The notes under the pieces are model-generated. The model was not told the DNA's origin and did not search any database. It was given only the letters and a program-made list of their open reading frames with translations. Position numbers and translations under genes: made by a program. 64,000 nt of DNA from Arthrospira sp. PCC 9108 (GTDB lineage Bacteria > Cyanobacteriota > Cyanobacteriia > Cyanobacteriales > Microcoleaceae): NCBI GenBank assembly GCA_016745315.1, contig CP066886.1:5518501-5582500 (forward strand). Direction: 5' to 3'. Positions 8,644 to 19,215 of this stretch are shown here, piece after piece. Positions within the stretch are counted from its first letter, which is position 1. Each line of letters starts with the position of its first letter.

Positions 8644-9767
8644 GAGCCGTATGAGGTGAAAGTCTCAAGTACGGTTCTGAATGGGAGGGGTAGACCGTGA
8701 GGTCTATCTCGACCCCTAATATTTAACCGGGAAAAATCTGGCTATTGCCCATTTAAATATCTGGGCATCGGACTAATTAAGATGATAATGAATAATTGAT
8801 AGGTGCGAGACGTTCAGACGTAAATAGGCTGCAATGCTGAAATAACCGTCTGGTAGGGACTTCAGCCCCTCGGCTGAATACAAGGATGCACTCCTGACCA
8901 TCCCTATAACTGTTTATATGTCCCAACATTTGTATAGAAATATACAGATAAGGCAGGGAACCCAAGGTCAACACACTCCGTAATAATTATTAACATTTCT
9001 TAATAATTGAAGGGACGGAAAACCGAACTGGAAAGAAATCGGGAAACCGAACAGGAATGAATGGAATGGAGATGAGGGTAACGGCGATAGCCACCCCCAG
9101 TTTTGGGAATCATAACCCCAGGATTGAAGCGGGGAACGGAAGGCGTGAAGTATAACCTACTACCAGATGCGACCACTGCCAACCATCCATGATTAGGGAA
9201 ACCGAATGTCCGGCTTGAACCATCGTCATTATTAAGCAGCGAAACAGGTTGATACGCTGCGTTCAAAAGAACAAGGGAAAAAGTAGGGTATTTCATGTTG
9301 CACCTACACAGACCTTTAAAAGTACCCCGGTGGATAGGACAAATCTAAAGATGGAATGCCCATATAAACGGAACGTTGTAATCCCTCTAAGGCTCTAACA
9401 ATCTGGTCGAGATAGTTAGAAGTGACAAATGTAAGCGAATGCCTTTGAGGGGGTGAGATGTGACCAAAAGCCAACGCCTTATTGTAATGATAAGGATATG
9501 CAGACGGGTCACGGTTTGATTGTAAAGAATAGAGTCTAGTAGGAGTTACTATGACGAAAGCGAGTTTAAAGAAAGGATTTGAGAAATCAAGACCAATCAA
9601 GACGTGCGTTTGTATGGAAACATATTCCATGGGCGAAAGTCCAGAGAAAAGTTTTCAAGCTCCAAAAGAGGATATTTCAAGCAGCTAAATCGGGACAGGA
9701 CGCAAAGGCAAGAAGGTGGCAACGTCTACTGGTGAAATCATATTATGCCAGACTCTTAGCAGTGCGG

Positions 9768-9839
9768 CTGTAGGGGCGGGTTCCACGGTCAGCCATGCTT
9801 CCCAACAGTCAGCTTAATAAACCCGCCCCCCAAGCGGGT
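9768..9839 (+). repeat. Palindromic insert in IEP B
   Basis: Same insert, at the same codon and with the same TAG, as at 7023-7094. Confidence 0.8.
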
Positions 9840-11392
9840 CAAGGCAAGAAAACGGCTGGAATCGATGGAATGAGAGTAATCTCCCCAAGACAAAGGTTGG
9901 AACTTGTTGAGAATATTAAGGGAAGCCTTAAAGCAAAAGCACTTAGGAGAGTATGGATACCAAAACCTGGAAGGGATGAAAAAAGCTGGAATAGGCATTC
10001 CTACAATCCAAGATAGAGCGAGGCAAGCCTTGGTTAAATCGGCTCTCGAACCTGAATGGGAATCGAGATTTGAAGGCACAAGCTATGGGTTCCGTCCCGG
10101 ACGGTCAGCCCACGACGCAATAGCACGAATTTACCTAAGTATCAACAAGGGTGAATATTATGTACTGGATGCAGGTGCGAGACGTTCGGGTATGAAATAG
10201 GGCTGAAATGCCCGAAATAACTGCCCGGTGAGGATTCCAGCTCCGAATCTGGATATAAGGAGACCTCTCCTGAGCATCCTCATAACTGATTATATGTCCC
10301 GACGCTTAGGTAACTAAGCAAGGCAGGGAACTCAAGGTCATAAACGAACTGAGAAATCAGGGAGTAGAGAGTAACGGCGATAGCCACCCCCAGTTTTGGA
10401 AATCATAACTCCAGGATAGAAGCGGGGAACGGAAGGCGTGAGGTAGAACCTACTACCAAGACGCGACCACTGCCAACCATCTATGATTAGGAAGACCGAA
10501 TGTCCGACTTGAACCATCGTAAAGCACGAGCAGCGAAATAGGTTGATACGCTGCGTTCAAAAGAGCAAGGGGAAGAGTAGGTGTTTCCGTCATACTACCT
10601 ACACAGACCTTTAAAGTACCCCGGTGGAAAGGACAAATCTAAAGATGGAATGCCCGTATAAACGGAACGTTGGTGCGAGACGTTCAGGCATAAAATAAGG
10701 TTGAAATACCTGAAATAACCGCCTGGTGGGGACTTAAACCCCTTGGTTGAATATAAGGAGATCTCTCCTGACCATCCTCATAACTGTTTATATGTCCCAA
10801 CGATTAGTATCCCACGATACAAATCAAGGCAGGGAACCCAAGGTCAAAACCAACTAACTCATACAAATTACTTATACAAATTCTACAAATAGATAAGTAG
10901 AAGTTAGAGAGTCAGGGTAACGGCGATAGCCACCCCCAGTTTTGGGAATCACAACCCCAGGATTGAAGCGGGGAACGGAAGGCTCCAAGGTGTAACCCAA
11001 CACCAGAATCGAGACCACTGCCAACCATCCATGATTAGGGAAACCGAATGTCCGGCTTGAACCATCGTAATGATTGGGCAGCGAAACAGGTTGATACGCT
11101 GCGCTCAAAAGAGCAAGGGGAAAAGTAGGAACTTCAATGTCATAACTACACAGACCTTTAAAAGTACCCCGGTGGAAAGGACAAATCTAAAGATGGAATG
11201 CCCATATAAACGGAACGTTTTAACCCCTCTTGGGCTCTGACAATCTGGTAGAGAGAGTCAGTAGTGAAAGTGTAAGCGCAAGCCCATTAGGGGGTGAGAT
11301 GTGACCAGAAGCCAATGCCCGACTGTAATGGTAGGGATATGCTAACAGGTCACGGTTTGATTGTAAAGAAATAGAGTCAAGTAGGTGTACAA

Positions 11393-13233
11393 ATGGCGAT
11401 AGCGAGTTTAAAGAAAGGATTTGGGAAATCAAAACCAATCAAGACTACGAACAACGCATGGAAGACCATCCCGTGGACTAAGGTTCAACGGAAAGTTTTC
11501 AAGCTCCAAAAGAGTATATTTCAAGCAGCTAAATCGGGACAGGACGCAAAGGTAAGAAGGTGGCAACGTCTATTGGTGAAATCATATTATGCCCGACTCT
11601 TAGCAGTGCGACTGTAGGGGCGGGTTCCACGGTCAGCCATGCTTCCCAACAGTCAGCTTAATAAACCCGCCCCCCAAGCGGGTCAAGGTAAAAAGACGGT
11701 TGGAGTAGATGGTGTGATAGCAATATCCCCTAAACAAAGGCTAGAAATGACCGAGAAAATCAAAGGAAACCTCAAAGCAAAACCACTGCGAAGGGTGTGG
11801 ATTCCAAAACCTGGTAGGGATGAAAAAAGCTGGAATAGGAATTCCCACAATCCAAGATAGAGCCAGGCAAGCCTTGGTTAAGTCGGCACTTGAGCCCGAA
11901 TGGGAGTCAAGATTTGAGGGCACTAGCTATGGGTTCCGTCCCGGACGGTCAGCCCAGGACGCAATTGGTAGAATTTACACTGCCATAAATCAAGGACAAT
12001 ACTATGTACTTGATGCAGATATAGCGAAATGCTCTTACCGTGAACCATGATTATCTACTGTCCAAAATTCATTGTCCAAGCTGCCTAAAAAGAGACCTGA
12101 AACAATGGCTCAAAGCAGGCGTGCTAGATAACGGTGTATTTGAGGATACAGAAGCAGGGACACCCCAGGGAGGGGTAATAAGTCCAATACTCGCCAACAT
12201 CGCACTGTTGGGAGTAGAAAGGCTAGTTAAAGGAATGTATCCAAATAAAGGCACAGCCACTCAGGTGAACCTTATAAGATATGCCGATGATTTTGTGGTC
12301 ATCTCCAAAGACCTAGGAATCATTGAACAGTGCCAAACTGCTATCACCAAATGGTTAAAACCGGTAGGATTAGAGATTAAACCCGAAAAGACTCGAATTG
12401 GTCACACACTCAAACCTATTGAGTATAATGGCAAAACAGAAGAACCTGGGTTTGATTTTCTCGGATTCAATATCAGGCAATACCCAGTAGGAAAATACAA
12501 GTCTGGAAAAACAGGGGGATATAAGAGTCGATTAATCGGACATAAAACCCACATAAAACCCAGCCAAAAAGCAGTTGTTGCCCACACAGAAGTGATAAAA
12601 GGTGTAATTAAACGACATAAGACAGCACCTCAATCAGCCCTGATAAGTAGACTAAACCCAATTATAAGAGGATGGGCAAACTATTACTCAGCAGTAGTCT
12701 CAACAGAGACCTTCAATAAGCTAGATAATACAATCTGGCAAATGTTAAGGGCATGGACAGTATCAAGATGCGGAAAGGCAAGTTACAAAAAGCTAAGTAA
12801 TTATTTCAGACATGGAACAATTAAACTTAGCAATGGGAAAGAAAGACACGAAAATTGGCTATTCCAAACCAAAGATGGGATACATCTATTCAAACACATC
12901 TGGACCCCAATTGTCAGACACACCCTAATACGCCCCGACGCAACACTTTATGACGGAAATTGGACTTACTGGGCCACCAGGAAAGGACAAGCAATCGACA
13001 CGCCAATTAGGGTAGCAAAACTACTCAAAAAACCAAAAGGTAGATGTACCTGGTGCGGGCAATTCTTTACCCCATCAGATTTAATTGAAGTAGACCACAT
13101 TGTACCTAGAAGCCAAGGCGGAAAGGATGAATACAAGAATCTTCAATTATTACATCGCCATTGTCACGATGATAAAACAGCTCTTGATGAAAGAGATGTT
13201 GCTGTACTCTTAACAAAGAGACGGTCAAACTAG
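11393..13233 (+). pseudogene. Group II intron IEP D, a chain of four overlapping ORF pieces
   Basis: The pieces are 11393-11617 (N-terminus, ends at the insert TAG), 11639-11860 (to KPGRDEK, broken by one extra A in an A6 run), 11820-12050 (MKKAGIGIPTIQDRARQ ... VLDADIAKC) and 12040-13233 (GTG start; TPQGGVISP, YADD, maturase, HNH CTWCGQ/VDHIVPRS/LLHRHCH). Each break is overlapped or closely followed by an in-frame start. A single active protein cannot be made by simple translation. Confidence 0.85.
11612..11683 (+). repeat. Palindromic insert in IEP D
   Basis: Same position and structure as the insert at 7023-7094, with the same TAG and downstream ATG. Confidence 0.8.
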
Positions 13234-14995
13234 GAGCCGTATGAGGTGAAAGTCTCATGTACGGTTCTGCTGCTGAATGGGAGGGGTAGACCGTGAGGTT
13301 TATCTCGACCCCTAATTAACCCCTCTAATGCTCTGCCTATAAACAAGTGAGTAATGCTATTCACAAGGCAGTAGTGAAAAATGTAAGCGCATGCTTAGAG
13401 GGCTAAGGATGTGACCAGAAGCTAAAGCCCAATTGTCATGGTTGGGATATGCCCAATTGTCACGGTGTGGATATAGATACTGCGGTCAGTAAGAGTATAA
13501 TGGCGAGGACGAGTTTAAAGACTACGTGCTGCATATAGCTCTGAACATCGAAGTAAAAAGCAGGTCTGTTGATTCTGCTCCTTTGACAAAACAGGGTATC
13601 CACACCAGGAGCCGTATGAAGGGAAACTTTCACGTATGGTTCTGAATGGGAGGGGATGGTGGTGACTCCATTCTCGACCCCTAACACATAGCAAAATGTT
13701 TTGACCGAATAAACCATGATTACCTACTGTCCAAAATTAATTGCCCAAGCAACCTGAAAAGAGACCTGCGACAATGGCTCAAAGCGGGTGTGCTAGATAA
13801 CGGCGTATTCGAGGATACAGAAACAGGAACACCCCAAGGAGGAGTAATAAGTCCAATACTCGCCAACATCGCACTGTTGGGGATGGTTAGGTTAATAGAA
13901 AAAATGTATCCCAATAATACCAACAACAAACCATTTGCCACGGTAATACGATACGCCGATGATTTTGTAGTCATCTCAAAAGACCTAGAAATCATTGAAC
14001 AGTGCAAAACTGCCATTTCTAAATGGTTAGAACCTGTAGGATTAGAAATTAAACCCGAAAAAACCCGAATTTGTCACACACCTAATCCCATTAAGTACGA
14101 AGGCAAGACTGAGGAACCAGGGTTTGATTTCCTAGGATTCAACATCAGGCAATATCCAGCCGGAAAATACAAATCTGGGAAAACAGGTGGGGAAGCCAGT
14201 CGATTAATTGGTCATCAAACCCATATCAAACCCAGCAATAAAGCAGTTAAAGCTCATACAGAAGTGATTAAAGGTGTAATCAAACAACATAAAAAAGAAC
14301 CTCAATCAACCCTGATAAACGAACTAAACCCAATCATAAGGGGATGGTCAAACTATTACTCAGCGGTAGTCTCATCAGAGACCTTCAATAAACTAGATTA
14401 TATAATCTGGTTAATGTTAAGGGCATGGACAGTATCAAGATGCGGAAAGGCAAATTACGAGAAGCTAGGAAACTATTTCCGAAAAGGAACTGTAAAACTT
14501 AGCAATGGGAAAGAAAGACATGAATCTTGGTTATTCCAAACCAAGGATGGATTTAGACTATGGAAACATAACTACACTCCTATTGTCAGACATACCCTAA
14601 TACGCCCTGATGCCAGACAATACGACGGAAACTGGACTTACTGGGCAACCAGGAAAGGACAAGCAATCGACACGCCAAACAGGGTAGCAAAACTACTAAA
14701 AAAACAAAAAGGAAGATGTAAATGGTGCGGGCAGTACTTTACCCCATCAGATATAATTGAAGTAGACCACATTGTACCTCGAAACCTAGGTGGAAAGGAT
14801 GAATACAAAAATCTTCAGCTATTACATCGCCACACCCGCGATGATAAAACGGCACTAGATAACGCCAAAGCTGTATCCTTAACAATGGATCAATCAAACT
14901 AGGAGCCGTGTGAAGGGAAACTTTCATGTACGGTTCTGAATGGGAGGGAATGGAGGCGACTCCACTCTCGACCCCTAATCTGTACTCTCACTCAA

Positions 14996-15997
14996 ATGAC
15001 TACCGAACTTCAATCGTTAGAAAACCAAATCGAATCCCTACGCCAAGAGGCTGACAGAGCGATCGCCATCTGTGAAACCCTCTCAGGACTCGAACAGTTG
15101 CGGATTAACTATCTAGGCAAAAAAGGCCAACTCTCCAAAGTTCTGGGGGGAATGGGTAAACTTGAACCGGAAGCGCGCCCTCGTATTGGGGCGATCGCCA
15201 ACGAAGTTAAACAAGCCCTGCAAACTCAACTCGACCAGCGTCGCACAGCCCTAGAACTCGCCCTCATTGAAGCTCAACTAAAAACTGAAACCATAGATGT
15301 TACCATGCCCCCTGTGTATCGTCCCCAGGGCAAAATTCACCCCCTCAATGCCGTAATTGACCGGGCTTTAGATATCTTCGTAGGTATGGGCTACACTGTG
15401 GCTACCGGGCCAGAAATGGAGAGCGACTACTATAATTTTGAGGCATTAAACACCCCCCCAGACCACCCGGCGCGGGATATGCAGGATACCTTCTACCTAC
15501 CTGATGGGAATCTGTTACGGACTCATACCTCTTCCGTGCAAATTCGCTACATGGAACAACATCAGCCCCCCATTCGCATTGTCGCACCGGGTCGGGTTTA
15601 TCGTCGCGATACTGTGGATGCTACCCATGCGGCGGTATTTCATCAACTGGAGTTATTAGCGATCGGGGAAAATCTCCGTTTTACAGACCTCAAAGGCACT
15701 ATTAAAGAGTTTCTGGGTCAAATGTTTGGTGATCTACCCATTCGGTTCCGCGCTAGTTATTTCCCGTTTACAGAACCCTCCGCTGAGGTGGATTTGGAAT
15801 GGCAGGGTAAATGGTTGGAGGTGTTAGGCTGTGGTATGGTCGATCCGAATGTTCTCGAAGCTGTGGGTTATGATCCTCAAAAATATACTGGATTTGCTGC
15901 GGGGTTTGGGGTAGAACGCTTTGCTATGGTCTTACACCAATTGGATGATATTCGGCGGGTTTATGCTAGTGATCTGCGCTTTCTGCGACAATTCTAA
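14996..15997 (+). CDS. pheS: Phenylalanyl-tRNA synthetase alpha subunit
   Basis: The 333-residue product charges tRNA-Phe as part of the alpha2beta2 enzyme in the cytoplasm. The N-terminal coiled coil (residues 1-90) binds tRNA. Class II motifs follow: GPEMESDYYNFEALNTPPDH, DTFYLPDGNLLRTHTSSVQ, the VDATHAAVFHQLE region, EVLGCGMVDPNVL and the motif 3 segment GFGVERFAM. Length is normal. pheT is not adjacent. The gene begins 16 bp after the 3' end of group II intron B, so its transcript probably carries one or two introns in the leader. Confidence 0.96.
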   Translation: MTTELQSLENQIESLRQEADRAIAICETLSGLEQLRINYLGKKGQLSKVLGGMGKLEPEARPRIGAIANEVKQALQTQLDQRRTALELALIEAQLKTETIDVTMPPVYRPQGKIHPLNAVIDRALDIFVGMGYTVATGPEMESDYYNFEALNTPPDHPARDMQDTFYLPDGNLLRTHTSSVQIRYMEQHQPPIRIVAPGRVYRRDTVDATHAAVFHQLELLAIGENLRFTDLKGTIKEFLGQMFGDLPIRFRASYFPFTEPSAEVDLEWQGKWLEVLGCGMVDPNVLEAVGYDPQKYTGFAAGFGVERFAMVLHQLDDIRRVYASDLRFLRQF

Positions 15998-16023
15998 AGG
16001 TTCTTAGGGTGGGTGTGGATTTT

Positions 16024-16665
16024 ATGTTTTTGGCAGTTGGGAAATCCTTTAATCGGTCAGTTTCTGGGTTAGCTATAGTTTTGTTGATGCTCTCAGTTGC
16101 ACAATTGGGGGCGCGCGCTCAAATATTGCCTAACTCTAACTCTAATATCGCCCAAACCACCAGCGATCGCTGTCGTAAAATTTCTGAACGTCGGGGTTTA
16201 GTAGTCCGGGCGCGACCTACTCCCAATTCTCCCGTCGTCGGTCAGGTTTCCTATGCTCAACAAGTGACTTTAGCCACTAATGCACAGGGAATAACTGGTC
16301 CTGGTGGTCGCTCCTGGGTGGAAATCACTAATCCCGTCCGGGGTTTTATTTCTAACGGCTTTCCCAATAGTTCCGGTAATTTGGTGGACTGTTCTACCGA
16401 TTTGGCTGAAACTCCACCCACACGACCATCAGGGAGTCTTTGTCGTCAAGTCGATCGCGAGGCGGCTCCAGAAGGTGTCGCGGTGAGGGCTGCTCCTTCC
16501 CGCTCATCTGCTCGTCGCGGTGGTGTCGATTCGGGAGAACGGGTACAATTAGCATCTGACTATCGCTTAATTCCTGACCCTGATGGTGAGCGTCGCAATT
16601 GGGTTAGAATTACCACTCCGGTGGCTGGATATATCTCTGCTAATACGTTAATTATGTGTCGGTAG
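16024..16665 (+). CDS. Secreted protein with two SH3-like (SH3b) repeats
   Basis: About 213 residues from the ATG at 16024; an in-frame GTG at 16009 is possible. An N-terminal signal peptide (SVSGLAIVLLMLSVAQLGARAQ) is followed by two bacterial SH3-like modules, each with a VRARPTPNSPVVGQV-type or VRAAPSRSSARRGGV-type start, a WV-I-TP segment and conserved cysteines (C..C in each repeat). Such modules usually bind cell-wall peptides. It starts 26 bp after pheS and may be co-transcribed. Its function beyond likely envelope location is unknown. Confidence 0.7.
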   Translation: MFLAVGKSFNRSVSGLAIVLLMLSVAQLGARAQILPNSNSNIAQTTSDRCRKISERRGLVVRARPTPNSPVVGQVSYAQQVTLATNAQGITGPGGRSWVEITNPVRGFISNGFPNSSGNLVDCSTDLAETPPTRPSGSLCRQVDREAAPEGVAVRAAPSRSSARRGGVDSGERVQLASDYRLIPDPDGERRNWVRITTPVAGYISANTLIMCR

Positions 16666-16788
16666 TTTCAGCCATTCGTTACCTCTTTCCCCCCCTGCTT
16701 TTTCCTTTCTAGGGAAGCCGGGGGAATTAATTATCAATTACAGCAAACATTACCCTCTCCCTCAATCCGAATCCTAGGGGGGAGTATG

Positions 16789-17646
16789 TCAATATAGGTA
16801 TTGCTGACAGGCTGATTTTAGCAATATAGCGGCGTCTCGTTGCATTTCGGGAGAAAAATAATAATCATTGTAAAAAGAGGTTTTATCGCCCAAATCCGGG
16901 CGCTGATAGGCTAAATTCAGGGTGGTAGGGTATCCGGTGAGTCGGTTAATTAATAGTTGTGGCATTCCTCGGGTAGAAACACATTGAATATAATCATTAG
17001 CGAAGGGGATGATTTGAGCGATCGCCTGAGCATTTATCAAGTGGGGAAACTTGCCAAATAGACAATAAATATTATTGTATGTAAGTTGATAATCAGGCTC
17101 CCTCTCGGAAAACCAAAGCAGAATTTTCGGGACTTTAATTTTGCTCAATAAAAGCTGATAACTGCTGACCCAATTTTGTCGAGTTTCGGCGATAATCTGA
17201 TTGACAAAATCGCGATCGCCTGTAGCCAATAACTCCTGATAAGCGGGCTCTGACCCCAACTGTTTACCATCAGAACGTCGGCGGATATATTCCAATCCTC
17301 CGGTATCAAATAGGGAGTTACTTTCACTGCGTCCAGACATGACCTGAACAATGGCAAACTTACCGCGATTGATGTAATCAATTAAGGGAGAATTTTGCAG
17401 AAAGAAAGAAGGACCAGCCCCCCCATATCCCAAGTTCAAAACTGGTAATTTGAGCCAATATGCCAACAAATTAGGATAGGGGCGATCGCAAAAACAGCCA
17501 AAAGTCTGTGCGGCTCCTAAACAGGTAAAATAATGACCCTGAGCGAGTGTCTGAGGTTGGGGACCACGAAAAGACAACCCAGTGTTTCCCAACTCAAACA
17601 TTTGGTAATTGGTAATAGAGCGATCGCGTTCTTGATAATATCCCAT
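16789..17646 (-). CDS. DUF6473-like protein
   Basis: 285 residues, no signal peptide. The segment TCLGAAQTFGCFCDRPYPNL, followed by LPVLNLGYGGAGPSFFL, matches the N-terminal hallmark of DUF6473 proteins as I remember it. These are often found near polysaccharide sulfotransferase or glycan genes. An SGRSESNS stretch follows. The reaction is unknown. The gene stands between convergent neighbours; the 120 bp downstream hold nothing I recognise. Confidence 0.6.
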   Translation of the reverse strand: MGYYQERDRSITNYQMFELGNTGLSFRGPQPQTLAQGHYFTCLGAAQTFGCFCDRPYPNLLAYWLKLPVLNLGYGGAGPSFFLQNSPLIDYINRGKFAIVQVMSGRSESNSLFDTGGLEYIRRRSDGKQLGSEPAYQELLATGDRDFVNQIIAETRQNWVSSYQLLLSKIKVPKILLWFSEREPDYQLTYNNIYCLFGKFPHLINAQAIAQIIPFANDYIQCVSTRGMPQLLINRLTGYPTTLNLAYQRPDLGDKTSFYNDYYFSPEMQRDAAILLKSACQQYLY

Positions 17647-17684
17647 AATTGATTAGCATTGTTAGCAGCATCTGAAAAATCGAG

Positions 17685-18982
17685 CTAATTAACCCGATCA
17701 ATTCTAGCCAGATCCCCCAAAGCCGGACGAGTCCCATCAAGATTATTTGTCAAAGTAATTGGCAAAACATCGGACGCACCCCAGTAATTTACCAACTGCT
17801 GCAATAACCAATCCTGGTCATCACGCAAAGCATCCAAACCTGTAGCACGGTTAATAATAGCAAACCAGACCACACCGCGATCGCGAGTAGGGATAGCACC
17901 CGCCAAAGCACTAACATCAAACAAAGTGCCAGTTTTGACAGCGGAATGTGGAGGAATGCGGCGATATTCCAAAGTTCCCAAATCTCGTCCCGCAACGGGT
18001 AATAAATCCGCCACAGTTAAATCTGTATCTCGCAAATGTCTATCTAAAGCGATAAACATAGCCACGGAAGCCCTAGGAGAAATTTGATTTTCATGACCCA
18101 AACCAGAACCATTAATCAGGCGAATTTCATCAACGGAAACCCCAGCCGCCTCAGCCGCCAATCGTCGCACCATCTCAGCACCGCCCAAAGTTTCAGCCAA
18201 CATTTCCGAGATGGGATTATTACTGTAGATATTCATTTGTTTAATAATCTCAGCCAAACTCAGAGACCGATGGCGGATTAGGGGTTGGAGATTAGGCGGG
18301 GAGGTGACATATTGCACCGAGCCCAAAATTTGTACCTGTGGTTTTGGCAACCGGGACCCTGAACGGACATATTGAGTAGCTGCTTCTGACTCCCACAGCC
18401 GGGAATCGAGGGATTGACGGAGTAAATTACCCACCAGTTGCGGTTCCGATTCATAATTCATCGAAAAATTACCAGCGATCGTCAAATTTCCCCGCACCTG
18501 ACGAATACCCAACTGATTGAGAGCATATCCCAAACTAAAAGCCTCTTCCCAGACAAAAAAGGGATTTCCTCCCCCCACAATCACCAAATCCCCTTGCAAT
18601 ACCCCATTTTCAATGGGACCAGTTGCGCCAATGATGGTTTCAAACTGATGGTTAACACTCCAGGTTTGCAACGCCGCCAAAGATGTAGCTATTTTAGTGA
18701 TCGAAGCTGCCGATAAAGGAATATCCCCCGATGATTAGCCACCGTAAAAGGTCCCGCCTCAATCCATACCCCCTGAGAGGCGCTGGATATACCACGACTG
18801 GATAAACGCGCCAAATACTGTTGGACGATCGCCTCTACCGCAGGATCTGGGCGTTCAATAGAGATAATATTCGATAGGCTGCTTTCCCACATTTGCTGGG
18901 AAGTCCTATTCAATTGGTCGCGATTCATCCCAGCCATCTCCAACCATACAGACATAATCCCAGAAGTAAACACATCTAACAT
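17685..18982 (-). pseudogene. dacB: D-alanyl-D-alanine carboxypeptidase DacB (S13), one-base frameshift
   Basis: PBP4-type peptidase S13 that trims and cleaves peptidoglycan peptides in the periplasm. The N-terminal piece (to about 18720) ends QGVWIEAGPFTVANHRG. The sequence then needs one extra G in the run CGGGGGA to continue DIPLSAASITKIATSLAALQ, which carries the catalytic SITK. Further motifs are YSNNPISE (SxN) and VKTGTLFDVS (KTG). With the base restored the protein is about 430 residues and intact, so this may be a sequencing error in a homopolymer. The start is taken at ATG 18982 (MLDVFTSGIMSVW). Confidence 0.85.
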
Positions 18983-19067
18983 CGGCCGCTGTTTCCTCAA
19001 AGTCAAACAAAAATCAGATAATTATCAACACCGCAATTCTAGGATTTTCCCGGACCATTAGAATCAG

Positions 19068-19215
19068 TTTTCTTGAGGATAATTGTAAATGGATAAGTCC
19101 TAAACACTGCAGCCAAACCCTGCTTCAAAAGCTTTCTGGCCCTGGCCCGATGAGTGGGACTTAACGGTTGCCCCAGTGTGTCAACCACAAAAACGTAATT
19201 TTGGTAATTTGGCAT
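19068..19215 (-). pseudogene. iscB: iscB N-terminal fragment
   Basis: 49 codons from ATG 19215 read MPNYQNYVFVVDTLGQPLSP, then THRARARKLLKQGLAAVF and TIILKKT. This is the N-terminal PLMP-type segment of IscB, almost identical to the larger iscB at 46556-47833. Homology stops at about 19068 before the RuvC-I motif, so no nuclease is encoded. Confidence 0.8.

Larger units (their letters stand above)
6081..8720 (+). mobile_element. Group II intron A with IEP (2,640 nt)
   Basis: The 5' end is GTGCGAAACGTTCAGG. Ribozyme domains I-III run to about 6780, the IEP gene fills domain IV, domain V is at 8644-8677 (GAGCCGTATGAGG ... GTACGGTTC) and domain VI ends CGACCCCTAAT at 8720. The 5' GTGCG and 3' AY ends are canonical for bacterial group II introns. 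It is followed after 82 bp by intron B. The 82-bp exon contains a GCCCA/TGGGC hairpin but no gene. Confidence 0.88.
10673..13316 (+). mobile_element. Group II intron D with IEP, nested in intron C
   Basis: It starts GTGCGAGACGTTCAGGCATA at 10673 and ends CGACCCCTAAT at 13316 (2,644 nt). The flanks GGAACGTTG and TAACCCCTC join to the sequence present uninterrupted in the sister introns at about 33808 and 53556. Domain V starts near 13234. This is the innermost of three nested introns, all in the same orientation as pheS. Confidence 0.9.
10175..13685 (+). mobile_element. ORF-less group II intron C, nested in IEP B and split by D
   Basis: It starts GTGCGAGACGTTCGGGTATG directly after GATGCAG of the RT gene, is interrupted at 10672/13317 by intron D, and ends CGACCCCTAAC at 13685. 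Its own parts total 498+369 = 867 nt, exactly the length of the uninterrupted relatives at 33314 and 53062. Domain V is at 13609-13642. It has no protein; domain IV keeps a start-like remnant of the IEP (ATGGCGAGGACGAGTTTAAA). Confidence 0.9.
9551..14902 (+). pseudogene. Group II intron IEP B, split by nested introns
   Basis: It begins MTKASLKKGFEKSRPIKT at 9551. A 2-nt deletion near 9606, the palindromic-insert TAG at 9771-9773 and an extra A near 9985 break the first part. The RT gene is interrupted at 10174/13686 by intron C. Joining the flanks gives GATGCAG+ACATAGC, i.e. VLDADIAKCFDRINHDYLL, so this is the only copy in the window that keeps an intact motif A with FDRI. Downstream the frame is open to 14902 with TPQGGVISPIL, YADD, maturase and HNH (CKWCGQ, EVDHIVPR, LLHRHTR; the last Cys is replaced). 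Confidence 0.85.
8803..14979 (+). mobile_element. Group II intron B, host of nested introns C and D
   Basis: The 5' end is GTGCGAGACGTTCAGACG. Domain V is at 14903-14936 (GAGCCGTGTGAAGG) and the 3' end CGACCCCTAAT is at 14979. The span is 6,177 bp because intron C (10175-13685) lies in its RT gene and intron D (10673-13316) lies in C; intron B alone is 2,666 nt. The 3' exon is 16 bp followed by the pheS ATG, so B sits in the pheS leader. Confidence 0.88.

Noticed and set aside
8721..8802. T-box or amino-acid leader for pheS in the 82-bp exon
   Set aside because: Only a short GCCCA/TGGGC hairpin is present; no T-box consensus or Phe-rich leader peptide was seen.
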